A stretch of 64,000 nt of DNA from Aureimonas endophytica (GTDB lineage Bacteria; Pseudomonadota; Alphaproteobacteria; Rhizobiales; Rhizobiaceae), in the NCBI RefSeq assembly GCF_014642635.1, contig NZ_BMIQ01000002.1, positions 744,001 through 808,000 of the forward strand, read 5' to 3'. Shown in pieces: positions 8,087 through 16,870 of this stretch (position 1 is its first letter; each line of letters starts with the position of its first letter). A program made the position numbers and the translations under genes. The notes beneath the pieces were generated by a model. The model was not told the DNA's origin. It ran no database searches and worked only from the letters and a program-made list of their open reading frames with translations.

Positions 8087-9058
8087 ATGAGGACCCGCCA
8101 CGTCATCTTCGATACCGATCCCGGCGTCGACGACGCGACGGCGCTGTTGTTCCTGCTGGCCGATCCGCAGATCGATCTTCTCGGCGTCACCAGCGTCTGG
8201 GGCAATGCCCATATCGAGACGACGACGCGCAACGCCTTGTTCCTGAAGGATCGTTTCGGCTTCGCCGCGCCGGTGACGCAAGGGGCGGCCGGCCCGATCA
8301 CCGGCGCCGAGCCGGAGATCGATCCCTCGATCCACGGCGGGAACGGGCTCGGCGACATCGAGCTTCCGGGCGGGATCGCCGCGCGACCGGACCCGCGCCC
8401 GGCGCATCGCTTCATCATCGACACGGTGCGCGCCCGGCCTGGCGAGGTGACGATCCTGGCCGTCGGCCCGCTGACCAACCTCGCCCTCGCCCTGCGGGAA
8501 GACCCCGACTTCGCCCCCCTGGTGAAGGACGTGGTGATCATGGGCGGCGCCTTCGGCTTCAACGGCCATCTCGGCAATGTCACGCCGGCGGCGGAGGCCA
8601 ATATCTGGAACGACCCGGAGGCCGCCGACGCCGTCTTCGCCGCCGACTGGCCGCTCGTCGCGATCGGGCTCGACGCGACCATGGAGACGATCATGCCGAC
8701 GCGCTATCTCGCGGACCTGCGCGATGAGGCCGGCGCGATCGGCGAGTTCGTCTGGGACATCACGCGCGCCTATGCCGGCTTCTATCATAAGGTGATGGGC
8801 GTCGACGGCATCTTCGCCCATGATTCGCTGGCGGCCGCCTATCTGACGGCGCCCGAACTCGTCTCGACGCGCTCCGGCGCGATCCGCGTCGTGCTGGAGG
8901 GCTTCGCGCGCGGCCAGACAATCCAGCGCCCGGATTCGCGCAGCTTCGGAACGGACGGCTGGGAAGGGCGCCGGTCGCACACGATCGCGACGGATGTCGA
9001 TGCCGAAGCCTTCCTGGAGTTCTACCGGCAACGGATGGTCGAACTCGCGCGCAAGTAG
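8087..9058 (+). CDS. Inosine-uridine-preferring nucleoside hydrolase family protein
   Basis: This 323-residue cytosolic enzyme is of the nucleoside N-ribohydrolase family, which splits ribonucleosides into base and ribose for salvage. The N-terminal calcium-binding motif DTDPGVDD is at residues 9-16, preceded by the strand HVIFD. VGPLTNLALAL (about 125) and the VVIMGGAFGFNGHLGNVTPAAEANIWNDPEAA segment (about 148-180) carry the family active-site Asn/Glu/Asp residues. A histidine/aspartate pair near FAHDSLAA (about 245) completes the metal site. It has no clear operon partner: 130 bp separate it from cysA and 333 bp from the next gene. Substrate preference is not predictable by eye. Confidence 0.9.
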   Translation: MRTRHVIFDTDPGVDDATALLFLLADPQIDLLGVTSVWGNAHIETTTRNALFLKDRFGFAAPVTQGAAGPITGAEPEIDPSIHGGNGLGDIELPGGIAARPDPRPAHRFIIDTVRARPGEVTILAVGPLTNLALALREDPDFAPLVKDVVIMGGAFGFNGHLGNVTPAAEANIWNDPEAADAVFAADWPLVAIGLDATMETIMPTRYLADLRDEAGAIGEFVWDITRAYAGFYHKVMGVDGIFAHDSLAAAYLTAPELVSTRSGAIRVVLEGFARGQTIQRPDSRSFGTDGWEGRRSHTIATDVDAEAFLEFYRQRMVELARK

Positions 9059-9391
9059 CGACGAGCAGTCGGAACAGCGCATGTCTCTCCCGGCAACGAG
9101 CGTGGTTTCCCGCGCTCGTGCCCTCGATCGTAGAGGGCTGGAAGGCGGGCGGCATGCCGGATCGTGCGGCCCGTGGCATCCGGCGCCCGGCATCCAGCTC
9201 CCGAGGTTCGGCGATCCGGCCGGGACGTGTGGCCGGGGCGGCGTCGTGGAACGCGGATAGGGAGAACGGCGCCAGTTCCTCCTTCGTCCGGCCGATCCTC
9301 TTCCCCCCCCATGGTCGGACCACGTCGACATTGCGTCGTGGCGCGGAGCTTTTTATCAAGGATTCCCGATCGTTCCCGGCCAGGGCTCCTC
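9059..9391. other. Intergenic stretch without a recognisable gene
   Basis: The 333 bases between the nucleoside hydrolase and the antiporter hold a GC-rich interrupted hairpin (about 9091-9123, arms ACGAGCG/CGCTCGT) that may help end transcription of the hydrolase gene. No convincing small gene was seen. Confidence 0.4.
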
Positions 9392-11884
9392 ATGACGCTT
9401 CCGACCGCCGTCATTCTGTTCGTCGCGATCGTCGCACTCGGCGCCCTGGCGCAGCCGGCCGCCTTGCGCCTGCGCATTCCCGCCTCCGTCGTGCTCGCCT
9501 TCGTCGGCATCGTGGTCGGCTTCGCCAGCCATTACTCGCTCGCCCATCCGGGCGCGATCCTGCCGCTCGAATTCGCCGAGGCGATCACCAACCTGCCGAT
9601 CGGCTCCTCGCTCTTCCTCTATGTCTTCCTGCCGACGCTGATCTTCCAGAGCGCGCTGCAGATCGACATCCACCGGGTGCGCGAGGATCTTCTGCCGATC
9701 CTGATCCTAGCCCTCGTCGCCGTGGTGGTCGCCACCTTCGGCGTCGCCTTCGCCATCGCGCCCTTCGCCAATGTGCCGCTCTTCGCCTGCCTGATCCTCG
9801 CCGCGCTGGTCGCCACCACCGATCCGGTGGCGGTGATCGGCATCTTCAAGGATGTCGGCGCGCCGGAGCGTCTGACGCGGCTCGTCGAGGGGGAAAGCCT
9901 CTTCAACGACGCGGCGGCGATCTCGCTCTTCCTCGTCTTCACCGGCGCGCTGCTGGAGCCCGGCGCCTTCCGCCTGTCGGAAGCGCTCCTGTCCTTCGTC
10001 GTCATGCCGATCGGCGGCGCGGCGCTCGGCTTCGTCCTGTCCTGGGCGCTGCTCTTCCTCCTCCGCTTCGTGCCGGACGACCGGCTCGCCGCCATTTCGC
10101 TGTCGCTGGCCGTGCCCTTCGTCGCCTTCTGGGTGGCCGAGCACGAGTTCCACGTCTCGGGCATCATCGCCCTCGTCGTCGCCGGCATCACGCTCGCCTC
10201 GCTGGCGCCCGGCCGGATGACGCCGGAAATCTGGCGCTATCTCCAGGACATCTGGGAGCAGCTCGCGGCCTGGTCGGCGGTGCTGATCTTCTTCATGACG
10301 GCGCTGCTCGTGCCGAAACTCGTCGCCGGGGCGCAATGGTCGGATTTCGGCCTTCTGGCGATCCTCTTCGTCGCGGCGCTCGCCGCGCGGGCCGTGATCC
10401 TCTACGGCCTGTTTCCACTCCTGTCGCGGCTCGACCTGACGCCGCCGCTCACCGCCCCCTTCCGGCTCGTGACGCTCTGGGGCGGCCTGCGCGGCTCGAT
10501 GACCCTGGCGCTGGCGCTCGCCGTCACCGAGAACCCGGCGATGCCGCCCTCCATCGCCGCTTTCGTCGCGACGCTCGCCACCGGCTACACGCTGCTCACC
10601 CTCTTCGTGCAGGGCACGACGCTGCGCTGGCTGATCCAGCGCCTCGGCCTCACCGAACTGCCGGGCGTCGACCGGGCGGTGCGCGACATCGCGCTCGACG
10701 CGACCTCGGCGCGCGTCGCCGCCCTGTCGCGCGAGATGGCGGAGCGCTTCGGGGCGAAGAGCGGCGAGGCCTGCGCCGCACCCGAGACCAGCCTGGACGG
10801 GATGCGCGCCGATGGCGGGGCGGAGGGGCTGAGCGCCGAGGAGCGCGCGACGCTCGCCCTCATCTCGCTGACGGCGCGCGAGCGCGATCTCATCCTCAGC
10901 CATTTCGCCCGGCGCACCGTCTCGCCCTCCATCGCCCGCTGGCTCGTTTCCGACGCGCGCCGCCGGCTCGACGCCGTGCGCGCCTCCGGCGCCGCCGGCT
11001 ATCGCGAGATCACCGCCGACGAGACCGCCTTCATCTGGCTCGACCGCGTCGCGGTGACGCTGCAGCGGCGCTTCGGCATCAACCGGCCGCTCGGCCGCCG
11101 CCTCGCGGCGCGTTTCCAGAAGCTGATGGAAACGGTGCTGATCCTCGACGATCTCCTGTCCTTCGCCGAGACCGGCGTCCAGCCGGTGCTGGGCGCCGAG
11201 GCGGCGGAGGCGGCCCGCGCGCTGGTCGCCGAGCGGCGCGAGCAGCTCGACCGCGAGATCGCGGCCGTGCGCCTGCAATATCCGCAATATGTGCGCGAAC
11301 TGGAGCGCTGGATCATCGACCGCTCGCTCCATGCGCTGGAGCTCGCCGAGATCGCCGACATGCGGGCGACGGGCCTCATCAACCAGGAGGTCGAGCGCGA
11401 TGCGCTGAAGGGGCTGAACGACCGGCGCGGGCCGGCGCTGCGCAGCCCCGATCTCGATCTCAGCGTCGATTCCCGCGAGCTTCTCGATCAGTGCAGCCTC
11501 TTCGCGCCGCTCGGCGAGGCGGACAAGACGGAACTGGCGCGCCTGCTTCGGCCGAGCTTCGAGGTGCCGGGCATTCCGATCATCACGCGCGGCGAGCGCG
11601 GCATGGACGCCTATTTCATCTCGTCCGGGGCGGTGGAGATCGATACCGGCACCGGCCGGCACCGGCTGGGGCGCGGCGACTTCTTCGGCGAGCTGGCGCT
11701 GCTTTTCGACGTGCGCCGCACCGCCACGGTGCGGGCCATCGCCTATTCCACCATGCTGCGCCTGTCGAAGGTGGATTTCGACGCCTTCCTCGCGACACAT
11801 CCGGACCTGCGCAAGAGCATCGAGGCGATCGGCCAGAGCCGCCTCGCCGAGAATGCGCGCACCGATCCGGTGGCGGCGGAATAA
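9392..11884 (+). CDS. CPA1-type Na+(K+)/H+ antiporter with C-terminal cyclic-nucleotide-binding domain
   Basis: The 830-residue protein has two parts. Residues 1 to about 415 are a cation/proton antiporter of about 12 helices. These include LAALVATTDPVAVIGIFKDVGAP and GESLFNDAAAISLF (the ND ion-binding pair of the CPA1/NhaP/NHE family) and LWGGLRGSMTLALALA. A long helical cytosolic linker follows. Residues about 690-815 form a cNMP-binding-like domain: LFAPLGEADKTELARLL, ITRGERGMDAYFISSGAVEI and the phosphate-binding cassette FFGELALL...RRTATVRA. This layout resembles plant SOS1 and animal SLC9C exchangers and occurs in some bacteria. Start ATG 9392 gives an immediate first membrane helix. 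It likely exports Na+ or adjusts K+/pH, gated by a nucleotide ligand; the ligand is inferred. Confidence 0.88.
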   Translation: MTLPTAVILFVAIVALGALAQPAALRLRIPASVVLAFVGIVVGFASHYSLAHPGAILPLEFAEAITNLPIGSSLFLYVFLPTLIFQSALQIDIHRVREDLLPILILALVAVVVATFGVAFAIAPFANVPLFACLILAALVATTDPVAVIGIFKDVGAPERLTRLVEGESLFNDAAAISLFLVFTGALLEPGAFRLSEALLSFVVMPIGGAALGFVLSWALLFLLRFVPDDRLAAISLSLAVPFVAFWVAEHEFHVSGIIALVVAGITLASLAPGRMTPEIWRYLQDIWEQLAAWSAVLIFFMTALLVPKLVAGAQWSDFGLLAILFVAALAARAVILYGLFPLLSRLDLTPPLTAPFRLVTLWGGLRGSMTLALALAVTENPAMPPSIAAFVATLATGYTLLTLFVQGTTLRWLIQRLGLTELPGVDRAVRDIALDATSARVAALSREMAERFGAKSGEACAAPETSLDGMRADGGAEGLSAEERATLALISLTARERDLILSHFARRTVSPSIARWLVSDARRRLDAVRASGAAGYREITADETAFIWLDRVAVTLQRRFGINRPLGRRLAARFQKLMETVLILDDLLSFAETGVQPVLGAEAAEAARALVAERREQLDREIAAVRLQYPQYVRELERWIIDRSLHALELAEIADMRATGLINQEVERDALKGLNDRRGPALRSPDLDLSVDSRELLDQCSLFAPLGEADKTELARLLRPSFEVPGIPIITRGERGMDAYFISSGAVEIDTGTGRHRLGRGDFFGELALLFDVRRTATVRAIAYSTMLRLSKVDFDAFLATHPDLRKSIEAIGQSRLAENARTDPVAAE

Positions 11885-12033
11885 AAACCGCGACCCGCCC
11901 TTGTGGTCTGAAAGAGGCGTTCCCATATCGGGTTCAACGCGCTCCGGCCCGCAAGGGTCTTGTCGAGTGCGATGAGTCCCCGATGCCGCCCGACCACGGA
12001 TGTACTGGCGCGGCGAGGGTCGGGGACGAAGAG

Positions 12034-12069
12034 AAGCCGCCGGATTTCATTCGGCGGCTTTTGCTTTTT
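12034..12069. terminator. Intrinsic terminator, probably bidirectional
   Basis: AAGCCGCCG (12034-12042), a 9-base loop and CGGCGGCTT (12052-12060) form a perfect stem, followed by TTGCTTTTT. It ends the plus-strand antiporter transcript and sits just beyond the stop of the minus-strand iron uptake operon. Confidence 0.85.
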
Positions 12070-12088
12070 CCGGAGCGCTCCGTAGCGT

Positions 12089-12916
12089 TCAGTTGAGGCC
12101 GAGCTTGCCGCGCAGCGTCGAGAGATCCTCGGCCAGCGTGTTGACATTGGCGGCCAGCACCTTGCGGTCCTCGTCCGTCAGCTTGTCATAGGTGGCGAAG
12201 CCTTCGCCCTGGCGGTATTTGGCCAGCGTCGTGTCGACCGTCGTGAAGCTCGTATCGACCTTCGTCACGAAGGCGGCGTCGTTCTTCTCGATCAGCGGCC
12301 GGACGAGATCGAAGATCTTGCGCGAGCCGTCGAAATTGGCCTTGAAGTCCCAGAGGTCAGTATGGCTGTAGCGATCCTCCTCGCCGGAGATCTTGGTCGC
12401 CGCCACTTCCTCCATCAGAGCCGCCGCGCCGCCCACCACCTTTTCCGGCGGCAGAGCCAGCTCGCCGATGCGCGTCTCGAGATCGGCGACATCCGCCATC
12501 AGCTTCTCGGCGACCGGCGCCAGGCCCTCCGTCGAATTCTCGGCGAAGAGACCGTGCTCGAGCTTGTGGAAGCCGATGAAGCCCGGGTCCTTCTCCGCCT
12601 GCTCGTGATCGTCGGCGCGCGAGTCGATCGAGGCGTCAAGATCGCTGAACAGCTCGGCGATCGGCTCCACCGCCTCGTAGCTCATGCGCGTCGGCGCGAA
12701 GAGCGCCTTCGCCTGGGCCAGGTCGCCGGCCTTGACCGCATCGGTGAAGGTCTTGGTATCCTTCGTCAATTGCTCAAGTTTTTCGGCAACGTAGATCTTA
12801 TATTCGGCCACCGGCTGGACGATGTCGAGCGGCGACACCTTGGCCATCGCCAGTCCGGGAAGCGCGACGAGGGCGAGGAGGGCGGTGCCCGTCTTCAGGC
12901 GCTGCATCATCGGCAT
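12089..12916 (-). CDS. EfeM/EfeO-like imelysin-family iron uptake protein (second copy)
   Basis: The 275-residue periplasmic protein has a Sec signal peptide (TALLALVALPGLAMA) followed by a peptidase-M75/imelysin helical domain. The HxxE metal motif lies in GFHKLEHGLF (about residue 123). It has no cupredoxin domain, unlike the EfeO encoded two genes upstream, so it corresponds to the short EfeM-type form. It is the last gene of efeU-efeO-efeB-efeM, 9 bp after efeB. EfeO/EfeM proteins are thought to capture Fe(II)/Fe(III) in the periplasm for the EfeU permease. The paralog with [10 protein letters not shown] at 14221-15429 is clearly related, so a duplication followed by loss of the cupredoxin part is plausible. 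Its stop faces the terminator at 12034-12069. Confidence 0.85.
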   Translation of the reverse strand: MPMMQRLKTGTALLALVALPGLAMAKVSPLDIVQPVAEYKIYVAEKLEQLTKDTKTFTDAVKAGDLAQAKALFAPTRMSYEAVEPIAELFSDLDASIDSRADDHEQAEKDPGFIGFHKLEHGLFAENSTEGLAPVAEKLMADVADLETRIGELALPPEKVVGGAAALMEEVAATKISGEEDRYSHTDLWDFKANFDGSRKIFDLVRPLIEKNDAAFVTKVDTSFTTVDTTLAKYRQGEGFATYDKLTDEDRKVLAANVNTLAEDLSTLRGKLGLN

Positions 12917-12925
12917 AGGCTCCTT

Positions 12926-14218
12926 TCAGGATTTGGCCGCCGCCGCGTCGAGCAGCGTCCGGCCGAGGAAATCGGTCTCGTCCCGCACCCCGGGCAGGGT
13001 GAAGAAATACCCGCCGCCGACAGGCTTGATGTATTCCTCCAACGGCTCGCCATCGAGCTTCTTCTGGACGGCGATGAAGCCGGCCTCCAGATCGCGCTGA
13101 TAGGCGATGAAGAGGAGGCCCTGGTCGAGCTGGCCGTTCTTCGTCACCCCGTTCGAATAGTTGAAGGGGCGGCGCAGGATGAGATGGCGCTCGGCTTCGG
13201 CGTTCCGCGCGTTGGCGAGGCGGATATGGGCGTCGAGCGGCGTCGCGGCCTCCGGCGGCTCGGCGGCATAGTCGGGCGCGTCCGCCTCGGTCCGGCCGTG
13301 GAAGGGGGCGCCGCTCGCCTTGCGCCGGCCGATGATCCGCTCCTGCTCGCCGAGCGGCGTGCGGTCCCAGCGCTCGACGAAATTGCGGATGATCCGCACG
13401 GCCTGATAGGTGCCGCCCGTCGCCCAGGCGGGTTCGGAGGCGTCGTCGCGCCCGACCCAGACGACGCGCTCCATCACGGCGCCGTCGGTCGAATCGGGAT
13501 TGGCCGAGCCGTCGCGGAAGCCGAGGAAGTTGCGGGCGCTTTCCGGCGGCGCGCCGGGCTTGCGCTGCAGGATCGGCACCGCGCCTTCCTGCTTCCAGCG
13601 GATGACCAGGAGATCGGGCAGCGTCTTGATGATGTCGCGCAGCGCGTGGATCGTCGCGTCCGGCGTGTTGGCGCAGATCTGGATCGAGAGATCGCCGTGG
13701 CAGAGCTCGGCATTCAGCGCGTCGTTCGGGAATTTCGTCATCCGCTGCAACGTCGCCGGCTTCAGCGGCGCCAGCCATTCGCGGCCCGTGAAGAAGGACG
13801 CGCCGAGCGACAGGGTGACGGTGAGATTGTCCGGCGCGATCACCGGGCCGAGAATGCCGGAATCGGCGGGGGGCAGGCGGGGATCGGCCTCCGGCACCGG
13901 CCCGCCCGCCATCAGGAAGCGGAACCGCTCGGTCAGGCCGCGGAACAGCCGTTCCACCTCGGCCGGGCTCTTCGCCAGGACGTCGAAGGCGGCGATCATG
14001 CCGGCGGCGGGGCGCGGCGTCACGATGCCCGGCTGATGCTCGCCGAAGAAAGGCTGGACCCGCGCCGCCTCGTCGCTTTCCGGCGCGTTCGCCACCTGGC
14101 CGCCGCGCGGCGCGGCGGCGCCGGCGGGCCGAAGCGTCATTGCCGCCGCGCCGCCGGCGGCGCCGAGAAGCAGGCCCCGGCGGCTGGTGCGGAGCGGGGA
14201 GGGGCTGTCGGTCGCCAT
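12926..14218 (-). CDS. efeB: Deferrochelatase / DyP-type haem peroxidase EfeB
   Basis: The 430-residue periplasmic haem enzyme has a twin-arginine signal ([19 protein letters not shown], residues 8-26), as expected because EfeB is exported folded with haem. The DyP family motif is [16 protein letters not shown] (GxxDG, about residue 240), containing the distal Asp; a conserved Arg occurs near [13 protein letters not shown]. EfeB oxidises Fe(II) or frees iron from haem while supporting EfeUO uptake. The gene begins 2 bp after the efeO stop and is followed 9 bp later by the EfeM-like gene, so the four genes are one transcript. Length is typical (E. coli EfeB is about 420 residues). Confidence 0.93.
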   Translation of the reverse strand: MATDSPSPLRTSRRGLLLGAAGGAAAMTLRPAGAAAPRGGQVANAPESDEAARVQPFFGEHQPGIVTPRPAAGMIAAFDVLAKSPAEVERLFRGLTERFRFLMAGGPVPEADPRLPPADSGILGPVIAPDNLTVTLSLGASFFTGREWLAPLKPATLQRMTKFPNDALNAELCHGDLSIQICANTPDATIHALRDIIKTLPDLLVIRWKQEGAVPILQRKPGAPPESARNFLGFRDGSANPDSTDGAVMERVVWVGRDDASEPAWATGGTYQAVRIIRNFVERWDRTPLGEQERIIGRRKASGAPFHGRTEADAPDYAAEPPEAATPLDAHIRLANARNAEAERHLILRRPFNYSNGVTKNGQLDQGLLFIAYQRDLEAGFIAVQKKLDGEPLEEYIKPVGGGYFFTLPGVRDETDFLGRTLLDAAAAKS

Positions 14219-14220
14219 CG

Positions 14221-15429
14221 TCAGGATGCCTTGGCTTCGTCGCTCGACACGGCCTCGCCGAGGGCGGTCAGCGCGTCGGCAAGGGCGCGGGCCTTCTCGG
14301 CCAGCGCCGTGCGCCGGCCCGTGTCGATCGTGTCATAGGCGGGGAAGCCGGCGGCGCCGCGCAAGCCGGCGACCTCGGTCTGGAGCGCGGCGAGACGGGT
14401 CTCCACCTCGCCGAACTTCGCTGGCGCATTCTCCGCCGCCACGGGCTTCAGCAGCGCGACGATCTTGGCGACGCCGGCAAGCTCGGCCTCGAAATCGGCA
14501 AGGTCCGTCTTCGCATAGAGCGCCTCGCCGGCGGGGATGCGCGTTTCGGCGAGAGTGGCGAGAACGCGGACCGCGCCGTCGAACATGTCGCTCGGCGCGA
14601 GCTTCGTCGCGCGCAGCCGGTCCTTCAGGGCGGCGGCGTCCGTGATGAGCTTCGCGGAGACGGTGTCGAGGCCGGTGAGGTCGCCGGTGCCGAAGAGGCC
14701 ATATTCGATGTGATGGAAGCCGGTGAAGCCGGCATCCGCCTCGCGCTTCTCGAAATAGGCGGCGACGGGATCGATGGCGTTCTCGAGATCGGCGAAGCGG
14801 GTGGCGACGGGCGCGAGATGGAGGAAGGGCGCGCGCGCCTCCGGATAGAGCGCCTTGGCCCGCTCGGCGTCGCCGGCCTTGATCGCCTCGCCGAGCGCCG
14901 CCGCGCCCTTCGCGAAATTGCCGGCCTCCCGCGCCAGATAGACCTGATATTCCGCGAGCGGACCGATGAAGGCGACGAGGTCGGGGCGCGCGGCATCGGG
15001 CGCGGCGGCGGAGGGCGTCACCGTCAGCGTGCCGCGCGGATTGCTGAGCAGGCCGCAAGTGATCGCATAGGTGCCGGGCTTCAGCTTGGCGCCCATCGCC
15101 TGGGTGAGGCCGGGCGCGATGTTCTCGCGCTCCTCCACCACCATCACGCCGTCGAGAATCTCCCATTCCACGGCGCGATCCGTGGCATTGACGATGCGGA
15201 ACTCGGCGCGGCCGGCCGGCACGGTGAGCGCGTTCGGCTGGCAGGCGCCGTCGCGAAGCGTCACGGTGACGGCGCCTTGGCCGTCGCCCTTGGCGGCGCC
15301 CGCCTTCAGCGAGGCGAAATAGAAGGCGCCGCCGCCGGCGAGCATCAGCAGCGCCGCGCCCGCGACGGCGAGGCCCATGAAGCGGCCGGGACCGCGGCCC
15401 GCCGCGCCGTTCCGATCAGGAGAAGACAT
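14221..15429 (-). CDS. efeO: Iron uptake system protein EfeO (cupredoxin plus imelysin domains)
   Basis: The 402-residue periplasmic protein begins with a membrane anchor or uncleaved signal ([25 protein letters not shown], residues 17-41). A cupredoxin-like domain follows at about 50-140 ([28 protein letters not shown] ... [13 protein letters not shown]), and an M75/imelysin domain at about 150-400 with the HxxE motif in [10 protein letters not shown]. This is the full EfeO architecture. It probably binds iron oxidised or released by EfeB and passes it to EfeU. It lies 12 bp after efeU and 2 bp before efeB. Having both this form and a short EfeM-like paralog in one operon is uncommon. Confidence 0.92.
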   Translation of the reverse strand: MSSPDRNGAAGRGPGRFMGLAVAGAALLMLAGGGAFYFASLKAGAAKGDGQGAVTVTLRDGACQPNALTVPAGRAEFRIVNATDRAVEWEILDGVMVVEERENIAPGLTQAMGAKLKPGTYAITCGLLSNPRGTLTVTPSAAAPDAARPDLVAFIGPLAEYQVYLAREAGNFAKGAAALGEAIKAGDAERAKALYPEARAPFLHLAPVATRFADLENAIDPVAAYFEKREADAGFTGFHHIEYGLFGTGDLTGLDTVSAKLITDAAALKDRLRATKLAPSDMFDGAVRVLATLAETRIPAGEALYAKTDLADFEAELAGVAKIVALLKPVAAENAPAKFGEVETRLAALQTEVAGLRGAAGFPAYDTIDTGRRTALAEKARALADALTALGEAVSSDEAKAS

Positions 15430-15441
15430 TGGCGATCGTCC

Positions 15442-16293
15442 TCAGCGCAGGGCCGGCGCGGGCGTGGCGGAGCGCGGCGCCGCGCTCTTCGCCGCCACCG
15501 GGCGCAGGAACAGGAACAGCGCACCCGCCAGGAAGGCGAGATAGGCGAGGACCTCGCCGAGGCGCGGATCGTCCATATAGCCGAAGAGGCCGGACAGGAT
15601 CGTGCCGGCGGTGCCGTCTTCCGGCAGCACCGCGCTGAGATCGGCGACGACGGACTGGAGATGGTTCCAGAGCCCGGCCTCGTGCAGATGGCGGATCGAG
15701 CCGGCGAAGAGGCCGGCCGCGACGACGAGGATGAAGATGCCCGTCCAGCGGAAGAAACGGGCGAGATCGAGCCGGACGCCGCCGACATAGATGCCGTAAC
15801 CGAGAAGACCCGAGACGGCGATGCCGGCGAGCGCGCCGAGCGGCGCCGCCGCGCCGGGGCTCTGCTGGAACAGCGCCAGAAGGAAGAAGACCGATTCCAG
15901 CCCTTCCCGCGCCACCGCGAAGAAGACGAGCCCGACGAGAGCCAGACCGCGCGTGCGCGAGCCGGACAGGGCCGCGTCGATCGAGGACTGGAGCTGCGCC
16001 CGGATGGAGCGCGCCGCCTGCCGCATCCAGAGGACCATGGAGGTGAGCATCGCCACCGCGACGAAGCCGACAATGGCCTCGAACAGTTCCTGCAGGCGCT
16101 GCGGGAACTCGGCGCTGACGAGCTGGAGCCCCGCGCCGACGAAGAGCGCCAGCGCCACCGCAAGAAAGATGCCGATCCAGACCATCGGCATCCAGTCGCG
16201 GCGGCCCGTGCGCGCCAGATAGCCGGCGACGATGCCGACGATCAGCGACGCCTCCAACCCCTCGCGGAGCATGATGAGAAACGGAACGAGCAT
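15442..16293 (-). CDS. efeU: Ferrous/ferric iron permease EfeU (FTR1 family)
   Basis: The 283-residue inner-membrane protein has seven predicted helices and the two REGLE iron-binding motifs of the FTR1/EfeU family: MLREGLEASLIVGIV in helix 1 and FFAVAREGLESVFFLLA in helix 4. The start at ATG 16293 (MLVPFLIMLREGLE) matches the family N-terminus exactly; a GTG at 16308 would add five residues. Neither start has a strong ribosome site. It is the first gene of the efe operon. The Irr-type palindrome at 16383-16399 lies 90 bp upstream, so transcription is likely iron-controlled through Irr. EfeU carries iron across the inner membrane. Confidence 0.95.
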   Translation of the reverse strand: MLVPFLIMLREGLEASLIVGIVAGYLARTGRRDWMPMVWIGIFLAVALALFVGAGLQLVSAEFPQRLQELFEAIVGFVAVAMLTSMVLWMRQAARSIRAQLQSSIDAALSGSRTRGLALVGLVFFAVAREGLESVFFLLALFQQSPGAAAPLGALAGIAVSGLLGYGIYVGGVRLDLARFFRWTGIFILVVAAGLFAGSIRHLHEAGLWNHLQSVVADLSAVLPEDGTAGTILSGLFGYMDDPRLGEVLAYLAFLAGALFLFLRPVAAKSAAPRSATPAPALR

Positions 16294-16382
16294 GGAGGCG
16301 GCATCCACAACGGCGCGCGAGGACGACGAAAACTTGTTGCGGTTTCCTTAGTCTCTTCTCAAAAGACCAGCAATAACAATGT

Positions 16383-16399
16383 TTTAGAACATTTCTAAG
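16383..16399. promoter_or_regulatory. Irr box (iron control element) upstream of the efe operon
   Basis: TTTAGAA-CAT-TTCTAAG is a 7-3-7 palindrome matching the ICE consensus TTTAGAANNNTTCTAAA of the rhizobial iron regulator Irr at every defined base but the last. It sits 90 bp upstream of the EfeU start in the correct intergenic region. Confidence 0.8.
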
Positions 16400-16737
16400 T
16401 TATGCGTCGCGTCTGGAAAAGCTCAATGATTGCCGTATGTTGAGCAGAAATATCCGAATTTCGGCCCCGAGGCGGCCGATCGCGGCGCTCTGGGGCGGCC
16501 CGGATTTCGCCGGCCGACCCTGTGCACTGCACACCCAGCCTGGCGCCAGCCTGGAGGATCAGGATCGGCAGGATCGCAGCCGGAAGTTGATCGCAAGGCC
16601 GTGATTGGCGGAATCGGGAACCGATCCCGATATGGAAACGTAAGCATTTATCGAAAAATTCGGGGGCCGACCGAAAGTAAATCGCAATGGCTAGGATGCA
16701 TTATCAGGGCTGGGACCACAGCCACAGGACATCGCAC
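16400..16737. other. Remainder of the efe upstream region, no gene recognised
   Basis: About 340 bases between the Irr box and the small membrane protein gene. It is less GC-rich than its surroundings near 16340-16440 and 16630-16700. I see no protein with recognisable features here. Confidence 0.4.
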
Positions 16738-16857
16738 ATGATCATGGCGCAGGAACATACGGCTTCCGGCGACCGTTTGACGGGAAGTGTGATCCGAATT
16801 GCGGCGGTGGCCTTTTGCGCGACCTTCTGGGTGGGCGTCGCCATGTGGCTCCTCTAA
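16738..16857 (+). CDS. Small single-helix membrane protein, 39 residues
   Basis: An ATG at 16738 opens a 39-residue frame ending TAA at 16855. A polar N-terminus (MIMAQEHTASGDRLTGSV) is followed by one hydrophobic helix, IRIAAVAFCATFWVGVAMWLL. An AGGA lies about 8 bases upstream. Such short single-pass proteins are often real in alphaproteobacteria but too small for most gene finders. It is convergent with the acetyltransferase gene, 13 bp away. Function is unknown. The membrane-helix ending immediately before the stop argues for a real gene; lack of homology evidence limits confidence. Confidence 0.5.
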   Translation: MIMAQEHTASGDRLTGSVIRIAAVAFCATFWVGVAMWLL

Positions 16858-16870
16858 GGTCAATCGGAAT

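Noticed and set aside
9707-11926. A 739-residue open frame opposite the antiporter gene
   Set aside because: Composition is Arg/Glu/Gly-rich antisense of a GC-rich gene; no motif, and the plus-strand protein has clear domains.
9118-12096. A 992-residue plus-strand open frame overlapping the antiporter
   Set aside because: It is the +1-shifted shadow of the antiporter reading frame, rich in Arg, Pro and His with no domains; high GC content removes stop codons there.
12362-16398. Long plus-strand open frames (658 and 752 residues) opposite the efe genes
   Set aside because: They are antisense reads of efeU, efeO, efeB and the EfeM-like gene, which all have intact family motifs; the antisense products have no recognisable features.
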